A stretch of 64,000 nucleotides of DNA. It comes from Flavobacteriales bacterium UBA2669 (lineage in GTDB: Bacteria; Bacteroidota; Bacteroidia; Flavobacteriales_E; Vicingaceae). Positions 8,857 through 17,563 of the stretch are shown one piece after another. A model generated the notes under the pieces. The model searched no databases. It worked only from the letters and a program-made list of their open reading frames with translations, and had not been told where the DNA came from. The position numbers and the translations under genes were made by a program. Location: positions 497,645 to 561,644 of the forward strand of contig DEMN01000012.1 in NCBI GenBank assembly GCA_002359215.1, in the 5' to 3' direction. The stretch's first letter is position 1. Each line of letters begins with the position of its first letter.

Positions 8857-9597
8857 ATGAAAATAATTGTGTGTATTAGTAAGGCTCCGGATACCACATC
8901 AAAAATTGCTTTTACGGATGGTAATTCAAAGTTTGATGAGAACGGAGTACAATTTATTGTTAATCCTTATGATGAATGGTATGCTTTAGTGAGAGCATTA
9001 GAGTTGAAAGAAGCAAATGGAGGTAGTGTTACTGTATTAAATGTTGGTGATGCTTCAAATGATGCTATTATTAGAAAAGCGTTGGCTATCGGAGCAGATG
9101 ATGCTGTGAGAATTGATGCTCCAACGCAAGATGCACTTTTTGTTGCAAAACAAATAGCTAATTATGTAAAAGAAAATAACCCAGATATGGTTTTGTTAGG
9201 CAAAGAAACTATAGATTACAATGGTTCACAAGTAGGAGGAATGGTTGCTGCAATTTTAGATATGCCTTATGTTTCATTGGCTAGTAAATTAGATATGAAT
9301 GGAACAACAGCAACAATAGAAAGAGAAATTGAGGGTGGAGTAGAAGTGATAGAAACATCTACACCATTTGTGTTAAGTGCAGCTAAGGGGATGGCAGAGG
9401 CTCGTATTCCAAATATGAGAGGAATTATGGCTGCCAGAACAAAGCCTTTAAATGTGGTTGCTGCTATTGCTGCTGATAATGCTACAGAAATAAAAAGTTT
9501 CTCGTTGCCACCGGCTAAAACAGGCTGTAAGTATGTTGATGCAGATAATGTGGAACAATTAATAGACTTATTACACAACGAAGCTAAAGCTATTTAA
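8857..9597 (+). CDS. etfB: Electron transfer flavoprotein, beta subunit
   Basis: Small subunit of the ETF heterodimer, which carries electrons from acyl-CoA and other dehydrogenases to the quinone pool via ETF-quinone oxidoreductase. The 246 residues start with MKIIVCISKAPDT and contain the AMP-binding signature region around DMVLLGKETIDYNGSQVGGM. etfA follows 26 bases downstream, confirming a two-gene operon closed by a terminator at 10587-10620. A -7-like box (TACTTTCG at 8798-8805, one mismatch to TAnnTTTG) lies about 50 bases upstream. Confidence 0.97.
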   Translation: MKIIVCISKAPDTTSKIAFTDGNSKFDENGVQFIVNPYDEWYALVRALELKEANGGSVTVLNVGDASNDAIIRKALAIGADDAVRIDAPTQDALFVAKQIANYVKENNPDMVLLGKETIDYNGSQVGGMVAAILDMPYVSLASKLDMNGTTATIEREIEGGVEVIETSTPFVLSAAKGMAEARIPNMRGIMAARTKPLNVVAAIAADNATEIKSFSLPPAKTGCKYVDADNVEQLIDLLHNEAKAI

Positions 9598-9623
9598 TAA
9601 ACTATTTAAACCTTAATAAAGAT

Positions 9624-10571
9624 ATGTCAGTTTTAATATATACAGATTCCGCAGACGGAACACTTACAAAAAATGCTTTTGAAGCAGCTAATTATGGTGC
9701 CTTATTAGCTAAAAAAGAAGGTAAAACAGCAACTGCAGTTGTTGTTGGTGAAGCTAGTGATATTGAAAAGTTAGGAGCTTATGGTATTACTAAAGTATTA
9801 CATGTAAATGATACAGCGTTAAATAATTTTGATCCACAAAGAAATGCGGCAATTATTGCTCAAGCTGTAACTAAAGAAAATGCAACAACAATTATATTTC
9901 CTCATGATTATTCAGGGAAAGCAACCGCTCCAATGTTGGCAGCAAAATTAGATGCAGGATTAGTTACAGGTGCAGTAGCACTTCCTGAAGGGAATACAGT
10001 AAGAAAAGCAGTTTTTTCAGGAAAAGCTTTTGCAGATGTAGAAATAAAAACAGCAATAAAAATCATTTCTGTATTACCAAATGCAGTAGATAAACAAATA
10101 GGTGAAGGAAGTGTTGCAGTAGAAAATTTTTCTTGTGAAATACCAACAACGAGATTAACAGTAAAAGAAGTTAAAAAAGCTTCAACAGAACTATCACTAA
10201 CGGAAGCAGATATTGTGGTTTCAGCAGGTAGAGGACTAAAAGGTCCTGAAAATTGGGGAATGATTGAAGAATTAGCTCAAGAACTAGGAGCTGCTACAGC
10301 TTGTTCTAGACCTGTGGCTGATATCGGTTGGAGGCCTCACCATGAACATGTTGGACAAACAGGAATTGCTATCAGACCAAATTTATATATAGCTATTGGT
10401 ATTTCAGGAGCCATACAACATTTAGCTGGAGTAAACGGAAGTAAAACTATAGTAGTTATTAATACTGATCCGGAAGCTCCTTTCTTTAAGGCAGCGGATT
10501 ACGGTATTGTTGGAGATGCTTTTGAAGTAGTACCTAAAATGATAGCTGCAGTAAAAAAACTTAAAGGCTAA
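9624..10571 (+). CDS. etfA: Electron transfer flavoprotein, alpha subunit
   Basis: FAD-binding subunit of ETF, 315 residues. The C-terminal FAD domain carries the diagnostic stretch VVSAGRGLKGPENW, then GATRPV-type ACSRPVADIGW, then VGQTGIAIRPNLYIAIGISGAIQH, all typical of the FixB/EtfA family. The N-terminal half is the smaller nucleotide-binding-like fold. It is co-transcribed with etfB and followed immediately by a terminator. Membership is clear; the partner dehydrogenases are outside the window. Confidence 0.97.
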   Translation: MSVLIYTDSADGTLTKNAFEAANYGALLAKKEGKTATAVVVGEASDIEKLGAYGITKVLHVNDTALNNFDPQRNAAIIAQAVTKENATTIIFPHDYSGKATAPMLAAKLDAGLVTGAVALPEGNTVRKAVFSGKAFADVEIKTAIKIISVLPNAVDKQIGEGSVAVENFSCEIPTTRLTVKEVKKASTELSLTEADIVVSAGRGLKGPENWGMIEELAQELGAATACSRPVADIGWRPHHEHVGQTGIAIRPNLYIAIGISGAIQHLAGVNGSKTIVVINTDPEAPFFKAADYGIVGDAFEVVPKMIAAVKKLKG

Positions 10572-10586
10572 TTTGTGAACTTTGAC

Positions 10587-10620
10587 AAGAGGATAAGTTT
10601 TTATATTGTCCTCTTTTTTT
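10587..10620 (+). terminator. Rho-independent terminator of etfBA
   Basis: Arms AAGAGGA (10587-10593) and TCCTCTT (10609-10615) pair perfectly around a 15-base loop and are followed by a run of T to 10620. It lies 15 bases past the etfA stop and just before the next gene. Confidence 0.75.
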
Positions 10621-10630
10621 ATTTTACCAG

Positions 10631-11257
10631 ATGGATAAGATTGAACTAGAAATTATTGGACTTTCATACAGTCAAACTCAAACGGGAGCATATGCACTAG
10701 TGTTGGGAGAAACGGTTGGTAATAAAAGAAGATTACCAATTATTATTGGAGGATTTGAAGCTCAAGCTATTGCTATTGAGTTAGAGTCTATGACTCCTAG
10801 TCGCCCACTTACACACGATTTGTTTAAAAACCTTGCAGATGCTTTTGAAATTAACCTATTAGAAGTAATTATATATAATTTAGTAGAAGGTATTTTTTAT
10901 GCTAAATTAATTATTCAACAAGGTACAGAAACGATAGAAATAGATACCAGAACTTCAGATGCTATTGCATTAGCAGTTAGGTTTAAATGTCCCATTTCTA
11001 CTTATGAGTTTATTCTTTCCAGTGCAGGAATTATTTTAGATGAATCTCAAAAAGAGAAAGATGTTGACGGTGACGATAATGATGATTTTGATGAGTTAGA
11101 AAAGGAATTAGAAGATATAGACCCAAGTAAACCTCTTGATTATTCAAAAATGTCAATTACAGAGTTGAATAAAGTATTGCAAAATGCTATTGAACATGAG
11201 AATTATGAAGAAGCTTCAAAAATTAAAGTTGAAATAGATAAACGAAATGCTAATTAA
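10631..11257 (+). CDS. Bifunctional nuclease (BFN/DUF151) family protein with C-terminal UVR motif
   Basis: The 208-residue protein begins with the DUF151 domain (about 1-135), recognisable by LPIIIGGFEAQAIAIELE, RPLTHDL and IDTRTSDAIALAVR. After an acidic linker (about 145-170) comes a UvrB/UvrC-type motif (LNKVLQNAIEHENYEEASKIK, about 178-200). Plant members were described as bifunctional nucleases acting on DNA and RNA; the bacterial role is not settled. This domain pair is common in Bacteroidota. The gene follows the etf terminator by 10 bases and is close to the nucleoside transporter gene (15 bases), so those two may be co-transcribed. Confidence 0.9.
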   Translation: MDKIELEIIGLSYSQTQTGAYALVLGETVGNKRRLPIIIGGFEAQAIAIELESMTPSRPLTHDLFKNLADAFEINLLEVIIYNLVEGIFYAKLIIQQGTETIEIDTRTSDAIALAVRFKCPISTYEFILSSAGIILDESQKEKDVDGDDNDDFDELEKELEDIDPSKPLDYSKMSITELNKVLQNAIEHENYEEASKIKVEIDKRNAN

Positions 11258-11272
11258 TTTTCCAATTCATTA

Positions 11273-12577
11273 ATGATGCTAGCTACCATTACTTTTACAT
11301 CCATATACAGAGGAATAATTGGTATGGTAACACTATTGGTTATAGCATGGTTATTTAGTAATAACAGAAAAGCTATTAATTGGAAGCTAGTAGGGAAGGG
11401 TTTGTTAATTCAGTTGGTGTTCGCCATTTTGGTTTTAAAAGTAGATTTTGTTGCTTATGGTTTCGAGGTAGTAAGTAAAATTTTTACAAAAATAATTGGG
11501 TTTACACAAGAAGGAACCATGTTTTTGTTTAAGAATTTTGAATCTGGAATTATAGAATCATCACTAATTAATTTTGTAGTGATGGTTTTGCCTACAGTAA
11601 TATTCTTTTCTGCATTAACCAGTTTATTTTATTATTGGGGAATTCTTCAAAAAGTAGTTTATGGATTTGCTTGGGTAATGAAAAAAGTGATGAAACTTTC
11701 CGGAGCAGAGAGTTTGGCAGCAGCGGGTAACATTTTTTTAGGACAAACAGAATCTCCATTATTGGTAAAACCTTATCTTAATAAAATGACTGATTCTGAA
11801 CTGATGTGCTTGATGAGTGGGGGAATGGCAACTATTGCAGGTGGAGTTTTGGCTGCATACATAGGTTTTTTAGGAGGTTCAGATCCTGTACAACAAGTAT
11901 ATTTTGCTAAACATTTATTAGCGGCATCGGTAATGTCGGCACCCGCAGCAGTGGTGGCAGCAAAAATGTTGGTACCTCAAACAGAAAAAGTAAATGAAGA
12001 TTTAAGCTTGCCTAAAGAAAAAATTGGAGCAAATGCTTTAGAAGCTATTGCTAATGGAACAACCGATGGTATAAGGTTGGCAGTTAATGTTGCCGGAATG
12101 TTATTGGTTTTTATTGCTCTTTTGGCAACAGGAAACTACATCTTATTTAAAATTGGCGATTGGACAAGCTTAAACCCTATTATTGCCTCAAATACGGCTT
12201 ATGGAGGATTAAGTTTTCAGTTTATTTTGGGATATATTTTTGCTCCACTTACTTGGTTAATGGGTGTTTGTAAAGAAGATATGGTATTAGTTGGTCAGTT
12301 GTTGGGAGAAAAAACTATTTTGAATGAATTTGTAGCTTATGTTTCTTTAGGTGAATTAAAAATGCAAGGAAAATTTGTAGAAGAAAAATCTATTGTAATG
12401 GCTACTTACATATTGTGTGGATTTGCCAATATTGCTTCTATAGGAATTCAAATAGGTGGAATTGGAGCACTAGCACCACAAAAGAAAGCTACCTTAGCAA
12501 AATTTGGTTTTAAAGCACTTATAGGAGGAACTCTTGCCTCTTTATTTACAGCAGTTTTAGTTGGGATACTTATCTAA
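11273..12577 (+). CDS. Concentrative nucleoside transporter, NupC/CNT family
   Basis: Inner-membrane cation-coupled nucleoside importer of 434 residues with about ten hydrophobic segments. Family signatures visible are the ESPLLVKPYL region, LMSGGMATIAGGVLAAYIGFLG (the conserved Gly-rich helix), and TDGIRLAVNVAGMLLVFIAL near residue 265, followed by FAPLTWLMGV. Two consecutive ATG codons open the gene; the first is used. The SSS symporter follows after 22 bases, suggesting a two-transporter unit. Confidence 0.93.
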   Translation: MMLATITFTSIYRGIIGMVTLLVIAWLFSNNRKAINWKLVGKGLLIQLVFAILVLKVDFVAYGFEVVSKIFTKIIGFTQEGTMFLFKNFESGIIESSLINFVVMVLPTVIFFSALTSLFYYWGILQKVVYGFAWVMKKVMKLSGAESLAAAGNIFLGQTESPLLVKPYLNKMTDSELMCLMSGGMATIAGGVLAAYIGFLGGSDPVQQVYFAKHLLAASVMSAPAAVVAAKMLVPQTEKVNEDLSLPKEKIGANALEAIANGTTDGIRLAVNVAGMLLVFIALLATGNYILFKIGDWTSLNPIIASNTAYGGLSFQFILGYIFAPLTWLMGVCKEDMVLVGQLLGEKTILNEFVAYVSLGELKMQGKFVEEKSIVMATYILCGFANIASIGIQIGGIGALAPQKKATLAKFGFKALIGGTLASLFTAVLVGILI

Positions 12578-12599
12578 ACTAGTAGCAAAATAGAAAATT

Positions 12600-14036
12600 A
12601 TGAATCCATTTTTAGTTATAGGCTTTGTTTTAGGATATTTTTTGTTATTGATGATCATTGCAAAAGTAACTTCTAAAGGAGCCAATAATGATTCATTTTT
12701 CATAGGTTCAAAACAATCACCTTGGTACTTGGTAGCTTTCGGTATGATTGGAGCTTCACTTTCTGGAGTAACTTTTATTTCAATTCCCGGTTGGGTGGGC
12801 GATAGTGCTTTTTCTTACATGCAAGTAGTAATGGGCTATTTTTTCGGCTACATAATTATTGCTACCGTGCTGATGCCATTGTATTACCGACTTAATCTAA
12901 CTTCCATTTATTCTTATTTAGAAACCCGATTTGGTTATTATGCTTACAAAACAGGAGCTTCTTTCTTTTTATTATCGAGAGTTATAGGAGCTTCTTTTAG
13001 GCTATTTTTGGTTGCTTCTGTATTACAATATTTAGTTTTTGATACTTGGAATGTTCCTTTCTTTGTAACTGTGGCATTATCTATTATATTTATATGGCTT
13101 TACACTAATAAAGGAGGTATTAAAACCATTGTTTGGACAGATTCTTTACAAACCTTGTTTATGTTGGTCTCTGTCGGCATTGCCGTTTATACTATTAGTT
13201 TCGAATTAAACCTTACTTTTTCTTCTATGATAGATGAGATAAGTAACAGTGATTATGGGCAAATTTTCTTTTTTGATGATTTTACCGATAAAAAACATTT
13301 TGTAAAACAATTTGTTAGCGGAATCTTTATCACTATTGTTATGACAGGCTTAGATCAAGATATGATGCAAAAAAACTTGAGCTGTAAAAATATTAAGGAA
13401 GCTCAAAAAAATATGTTTTCATTCAGTGTTGTATTAATCTTTGTTAATCTGTTATTTTTAGCATTGGGAGCATTATTATTTATTTATGCAGCAGCTAATC
13501 AAATTGAAATACCAGAAAGAACAGATCATCTTTTTCCATTAATAGCTACTAATCACCTACCTGTTTTTGCAGGTATCTTTTTTATTTTAGGATTAATTGC
13601 TGCGGCATACTCTAGTGCCGACTCTGCCTTAACCTCTTTAACCACTTCTGTTTGTATAGATTTTTTAGATATAAAAAATAAAGTAAATGGTAATAACATT
13701 AGAAAAAAAGTGCATGTGTTAATTTCGTTGTTATTATTTATTGTAATTCTTATTTTCAATACTATTAATGAGGAGAGTGTAATTAGTGCTTTATTTACAG
13801 CAGCGGGTTATACCTACGGACCATTACTGGGTTTATATGCTTTCGGATTGTTTTTAAAAACTCAGGTGAAAGATAAATTGGTACCTATAGTTTGTATTCT
13901 TTCTCCAATAGTGAGTTATGTTGTTCATTTAAATTCTGAACAATTATTGTGGGGATACAAATTTGGTTTTGAGATTTTGCTTGTAAACGGACTATTAACC
14001 TTTTTAGGATTGTTGATTATTCAGAGAAAAACATGA
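12600..14036 (+). CDS. Sodium:solute symporter (SSS family)
   Basis: Inner-membrane Na+-coupled transporter of 478 residues with about thirteen hydrophobic segments. Typical SSS features are GASLSGVTFISIPGWVG in the second helix, YLETRFGYYAYKTGA, and AAAYSSADSALTSLTTSVCID near residue 340, which contains the conserved Ser residues of the second Na+ site. The substrate cannot be predicted from sequence alone. It lies directly downstream of the nucleoside transporter gene on the same strand. Confidence 0.93.
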   Translation: MNPFLVIGFVLGYFLLLMIIAKVTSKGANNDSFFIGSKQSPWYLVAFGMIGASLSGVTFISIPGWVGDSAFSYMQVVMGYFFGYIIIATVLMPLYYRLNLTSIYSYLETRFGYYAYKTGASFFLLSRVIGASFRLFLVASVLQYLVFDTWNVPFFVTVALSIIFIWLYTNKGGIKTIVWTDSLQTLFMLVSVGIAVYTISFELNLTFSSMIDEISNSDYGQIFFFDDFTDKKHFVKQFVSGIFITIVMTGLDQDMMQKNLSCKNIKEAQKNMFSFSVVLIFVNLLFLALGALLFIYAAANQIEIPERTDHLFPLIATNHLPVFAGIFFILGLIAAAYSSADSALTSLTTSVCIDFLDIKNKVNGNNIRKKVHVLISLLLFIVILIFNTINEESVISALFTAAGYTYGPLLGLYAFGLFLKTQVKDKLVPIVCILSPIVSYVVHLNSEQLLWGYKFGFEILLVNGLLTFLGLLIIQRKT

Positions 14037-14074
14037 AATAGTATTCGTTTACCACTTTAATTAGTGAGCGACAA

Positions 14075-14869
14075 TCAACCACCTTTATTCAGTAACATTT
14101 TAAAAGAAAGCAAAGGAATTAATATAGGTTGAAACTCCACACCATTATTGGTGCTAACATCATTCCAAGCAATAGGCATAACACCAATTCCAAGCGACAT
14201 GTTTTCTCTAATGGTAATTTTTATTCCCGCACTTCCGGTATAAACCTGATAAGTAGGAAAATACATTATATCAAAACTAATAAACAGGCGTTGACCAATT
14301 TGTCTGTGTCCGCCAATAAAGAAATGGAAAAAAGACAATTCATCTTTATTATTAGCAAAATCAAAAGTTCCTTTAGCATAATAAAAAGCTGCTCCAAAAG
14401 TAAAATTATTTTGAATGTTGCCTAGTGTTCCCATGATACTACCACCACCAAAAGCAATAACAGAATCTTCATTTATTGCTAATAATTGCCCACCAGAAAG
14501 ACTTGCCGCTATAGTCAGTTCATTATTTATAGCAACACTTTGCTTAATGGAAGGAATAAACATGCCGAAAAGTGCCGAGTTAATAGATATGGTGGTAGAA
14601 TTAGTTATCCCATAGCTTGCTTTTGCAAAAATAATGTCTGATGAAGCCAATCTGATTTCATCTTTTTTTAAAGTTAACGAAGTGGGGGTTAAAAAATGAT
14701 TGGTATAATCGGGATTGCTAATGCCATATATGATTGTTGCATCACTATCTATACTACGTTTTTGTTTTGGAGTAGTTGTTTTATCTTCATTCACGTAATC
14801 ATCATCGGTTTGTGCAAAAGCAGTAACAGAAAAAGAAAGAGAAAGAATTATGAAGAAAATGTTCTTCAT
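14075..14869 (-). CDS. Hypothetical exported protein, 264 aa, probable outer-membrane beta-barrel
   Basis: A signal peptide (cleavage after AFAQ, residue 20) is followed by a short acidic spacer and then about 210 residues with alternating small or aromatic residues and many Gly turns, as in outer-membrane barrels. No conserved enzymatic motif is recognised. It starts 11 bases after the stop of the YqgE/AlgH gene on the same strand, so the two are probably co-transcribed. A family name cannot be given. Confidence 0.65.
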   Translation of the reverse strand: MKNIFFIILSLSFSVTAFAQTDDDYVNEDKTTTPKQKRSIDSDATIIYGISNPDYTNHFLTPTSLTLKKDEIRLASSDIIFAKASYGITNSTTISINSALFGMFIPSIKQSVAINNELTIAASLSGGQLLAINEDSVIAFGGGSIMGTLGNIQNNFTFGAAFYYAKGTFDFANNKDELSFFHFFIGGHRQIGQRLFISFDIMYFPTYQVYTGSAGIKITIRENMSLGIGVMPIAWNDVSTNNGVEFQPILIPLLSFKMLLNKGG

Positions 14870-14880
14870 TTTTTAGAAAA

Positions 14881-15468
14881 TTAATTTAAGCTTGGATTTT
14901 CAGGAAACTGAGTGAACATAGCGTGTTTACCACCTTTTTTCTTTAGTACTTCTTTCCAAAGATTTTTCTTATTAAAGATTTTGGTATTGATATTAGAAAT
15001 CAGCCAATAATCTTCATTTATTTCGTTAGTTAGTTGCTCTTTAGACCATCCTGAATACCCTGTAAAAAACATAATTTCTGTAGGAGCAACTTCATTGTTG
15101 TTAATCATTTTTTTAAGTTGTTCAAAATTACCTCCCCAAAATAAATTTCCGGAAATATGTTTGCTTTCTTCTAAGGTTGTTCCCAAAGTATGAATAAAAT
15201 GTAGTGAAGAAGTTTCTACCGGACCACCTAAATAAACAGAAAATTTATCGTTATTAATTTCTGAAGGTAAAATTTTGTCAAGAGTAGTTTGTAAGGGTTT
15301 ATTAAGAATAAAACCCACCACATCGTTATCGGAATAAGCTGCTAAAAGTACTACTGAGCGTTTAAAATAAGAGTCAGCCATAAATGGTTCGGCAATGAGT
15401 AAACGTCCCTTTTCAGGCTCAATTTTATTCAAATCTGCAATTTTATAATCTAAAGGGTTTAAAATCAT
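14881..15468 (-). CDS. YqgE/AlgH family protein
   Basis: Cytosolic protein of 195 residues, usual length for the DUF179 fold. It shows LLIAEPFMADSYFKRSVVLL at the N-terminus, GFILNKPL, the VYLGGPVE turn, and FTGYSGWSKEQLTNEI near residue 138. The biochemical role is unknown; AlgH was linked to alginate regulation in pseudomonads. It is divergent from pdxH and shares the upstream region that contains a palindrome. Confidence 0.92.
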   Translation of the reverse strand: MILNPLDYKIADLNKIEPEKGRLLIAEPFMADSYFKRSVVLLAAYSDNDVVGFILNKPLQTTLDKILPSEINNDKFSVYLGGPVETSSLHFIHTLGTTLEESKHISGNLFWGGNFEQLKKMINNNEVAPTEIMFFTGYSGWSKEQLTNEINEDYWLISNINTKIFNKKNLWKEVLKKKGGKHAMFTQFPENPSLN

Positions 15469-15533
15469 GGTTCTAATAATTTTACGATGTTAAATTAAAG
15501 AAAAAAATTACTATTAACCTATGTTTTATTGAT

Positions 15534-15541
15534 TAATTTTG
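15534..15541 (+). promoter_or_regulatory. Candidate -7 promoter box of pdxH
   Basis: TAATTTTG matches the Bacteroidota -7 consensus TAnnTTTG exactly and lies 38 bases upstream of the pdxH start codon. No clear TTG -33 element sits 19-21 bases upstream, so support rests on the -7 box and position. Confidence 0.4.
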
Positions 15542-15545
15542 TTTT

Positions 15546-15564
15546 TACACTTTACAAAAGTGTA
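15546..15564. promoter_or_regulatory. Perfect palindrome at the pdxH transcription start region (candidate operator)
   Basis: TACACTTT (15546-15553) and AAAGTGTA (15557-15564) are perfect inverted arms around a 3-base centre. The site begins 4 bases after the candidate -7 box and ends 7 bases before the pdxH ATG, where a bound dimeric regulator would block transcription. No U-tract follows, so it is not a terminator. Confidence 0.45.
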
Positions 15565-15571
15565 GTTATTT

Positions 15572-16225
15572 ATGGAAGAATTAAAGAATTTTATTAACTC
15601 CATCAGGAGAGATTTTGCAGGAAAACCCTTAAATGAAGATAGTGTGGATGCTAATCCATTAAAACAATATCAAATTTGGTTTGAAGAAGCGGTAAGTGCA
15701 CAAGTGGTAGATCCTTATGCCATGTCTGTTGCTACCGTAGGAAAAGACATGCAACCCTCATTAAGATTAGTTTATTTAAGAGATATTTCTGAGAATGGTT
15801 TTGTTTTTTATACTAATTATGGAAGTCAAAAGGCTGGAGATATAGCTGAAAACAACAAAGTAGCCTTGAATTTTTATTGGGTAGAGTTAGAAAGACAAAT
15901 AAGAATTCAAGGAAAAGTGTTTAAAGTAAGTGAAGAAATGTCAGATACTTATTTTAATAGCCGACCAAGAGAAAGTCAAATAGGTGCTTGGGCTTCAGCT
16001 CAAAGTACAGAGCTTACTTCACGACAAGTGTTAGAAGAAAAAGTAGCAGAACTTACTAAAAAGTTTAAAAATCAAGATATCCCAAGACCAAAACATTGGG
16101 GAGGTTACATTGTACAACCTTTTAAAATAGAATTTTGGCAAGGCAGACCTAATCGACTGCATGATAGGTTGGTTTATACTCGTAGTGAAAATAATGAATG
16201 GAAAATTTCTAGGATAGCTCCGTAG
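15572..16225 (+). CDS. pdxH: Pyridoxamine 5'-phosphate oxidase
   Basis: FMN enzyme that oxidises pyridoxine/pyridoxamine 5'-phosphate to pyridoxal 5'-phosphate. The 217 residues cover the whole family. Signatures seen are LRLVYLRDIS and FYTNYGSQKAGDI (FMN phosphate binding), RQIRIQGKVFKV, FNSRPRESQIGAWAS, and the C-terminal HWGGYIVQPFKIEFWQGRPN followed by RLHDRL. The start ATG at 15572 gives the standard N-terminus. Its promoter region carries a palindrome that may be regulatory. Confidence 0.97.
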   Translation: MEELKNFINSIRRDFAGKPLNEDSVDANPLKQYQIWFEEAVSAQVVDPYAMSVATVGKDMQPSLRLVYLRDISENGFVFYTNYGSQKAGDIAENNKVALNFYWVELERQIRIQGKVFKVSEEMSDTYFNSRPRESQIGAWASAQSTELTSRQVLEEKVAELTKKFKNQDIPRPKHWGGYIVQPFKIEFWQGRPNRLHDRLVYTRSENNEWKISRIAP

Positions 16226-16278
16226 TGGAGAAGTTTGAATCTTGAGTGTCTTTTGATTTATAAAAAAAACCTTTACTC

Positions 16279-16977
16279 TTACAATGAATTTTCGGCAGCT
16301 TGTTCTATCAGTTGTTCGGAAAGTTCTTTACCTAAATAATTGTTTACCAAGTAACGTCCTAAATAAATAAGGGGAGTTAAAACTATGGCAATAATTAATT
16401 TAAAGGTGTAACCTGTAAGTGCTGCATTCACATATTCACTTGTACTCATTTTTCCGGTTAGCCAAAAAGCGATACCTAATACAATAAAGGTATCTATTAA
16501 CTGAGAAATCACAGTAGAACCTGTACTTCTCAACCAAATCATTTTTCCACCAGTTTTATTTCGCAGCAACCAAAAAATGAACACATCTACAAACTGAGAA
16601 ACTAAAAAAGCAATTATGCTGGCAAAGATAATCCACATGCTTTGCCCAAAAACTGCTTGAAATTGTTCGTCAGTAACAGCAGAAACACCTTTGGCAGCGG
16701 GAATGTTCATAGAGAAAAACAATACTATAAAAGCATAAGCAATAAGTGAAGCGGTAATGAAAGTAAGTTTTTTGACTCCGTTTTTCCCATAATATTCATT
16801 GATTAAATCAGTAGTAAGAAAAACCACCGGCCAAGGAATAATACCTATACTCATAATAAAGGGACCTAATTGAATTATTTTTCCGCCAATTAATTCTGCT
16901 ACTACAGCGTTGGTAATAAAAATACCCGCTAAAATGGTGAAAACAATATCTCTTTTGGTTTTAAACATTAAAGACAA
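16279..16977 (-). CDS. Queuosine precursor transporter (YhhQ/VUT family)
   Basis: Inner-membrane protein of 232 residues with six or so hydrophobic helices, the DUF165/VUT_1 family that imports queuosine precursors (preQ0/preQ1). Typical stretches are IPWPVVFLTTDLINEYYGK and STGSTVISQLIDTFIVLGIAF. It starts 8 bases after the stop of the Nudix gene, so the two are co-transcribed. No preQ1 riboswitch is recognisable ahead of the operon. Specificity is inferred from the family. Confidence 0.9.
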   Translation of the reverse strand: MSLMFKTKRDIVFTILAGIFITNAVVAELIGGKIIQLGPFIMSIGIIPWPVVFLTTDLINEYYGKNGVKKLTFITASLIAYAFIVLFFSMNIPAAKGVSAVTDEQFQAVFGQSMWIIFASIIAFLVSQFVDVFIFWLLRNKTGGKMIWLRSTGSTVISQLIDTFIVLGIAFWLTGKMSTSEYVNAALTGYTFKLIIAIVLTPLIYLGRYLVNNYLGKELSEQLIEQAAENSL

Positions 16978-16985
16978 ATTTATTT

Positions 16986-17534
16986 TTAAAGTTCCCCTTT
17001 ATCTAATAAAATTTTGGTTTTTAAAATCCCTGCGACAGAAAGACTGTCGGTAATATCGCTATTCATTACCATGTTAAAAGCTTCATCAAAACCTACTTTT
17101 TTAAGTTGAAGTACTTCATCCTCGTCAGGTTGTGGAGCAGAAAAAGTTAAGTCTTTAGCAATATATATAATTCCTAACTCATCAGAAACAGAATTGCTGA
17201 GATGCATTTCTAATAACGGGGTCCATTGTTTGGCGGTAATACCCGTTTCTTCTAATAACTCTCTTTTTGCAGCATCTAGAGGTGGAATATCTAATTTTCC
17301 ACCACCTTCACAAATCTCCCAACTGTATTGATTTAACGGATAACGATACTGACCAACCAGCCAAGTGTTATTTTCTTCATCTAAAGGAATAATACCAATA
17401 GCTAAATTTTTAAAATGAACAGTACCATAAATTCCATGATTTCCTCCTGCATTTATCACCTGATGCTCGGTAACACTAATCCAGTTATTGTTGTATTTTA
17501 GTTGACTATCTAGTGTTTTCCAAGGGTTGTTCAT
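16986..17534 (-). CDS. Nudix hydrolase, ADP-ribose pyrophosphatase-like
   Basis: Cytosolic pyrophosphohydrolase of 182 residues. The Nudix box reads GGKLDIPPLDAAKRELLEET with the catalytic core REL-LEETG intact. The glutamate expected at the end of the Gx5E half is replaced by isoleucine, seen directly in the sequence. The N-terminal half (VTEHQVINAGGNHGIYGTV, then IGIIPLDEENNTWLVGQYRYP) matches nucleoside-diphosphate-sugar Nudix enzymes. It sits between a DUF4197 lipoprotein gene and the queuosine-precursor transporter on the minus strand. Confidence 0.9.
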   Translation of the reverse strand: MNNPWKTLDSQLKYNNNWISVTEHQVINAGGNHGIYGTVHFKNLAIGIIPLDEENNTWLVGQYRYPLNQYSWEICEGGGKLDIPPLDAAKRELLEETGITAKQWTPLLEMHLSNSVSDELGIIYIAKDLTFSAPQPDEDEVLQLKKVGFDEAFNMVMNSDITDSLSVAGILKTKILLDKGEL

Positions 17535-17563
17535 TTTTTTATTTTGATGCGTTTTTTGATAAA

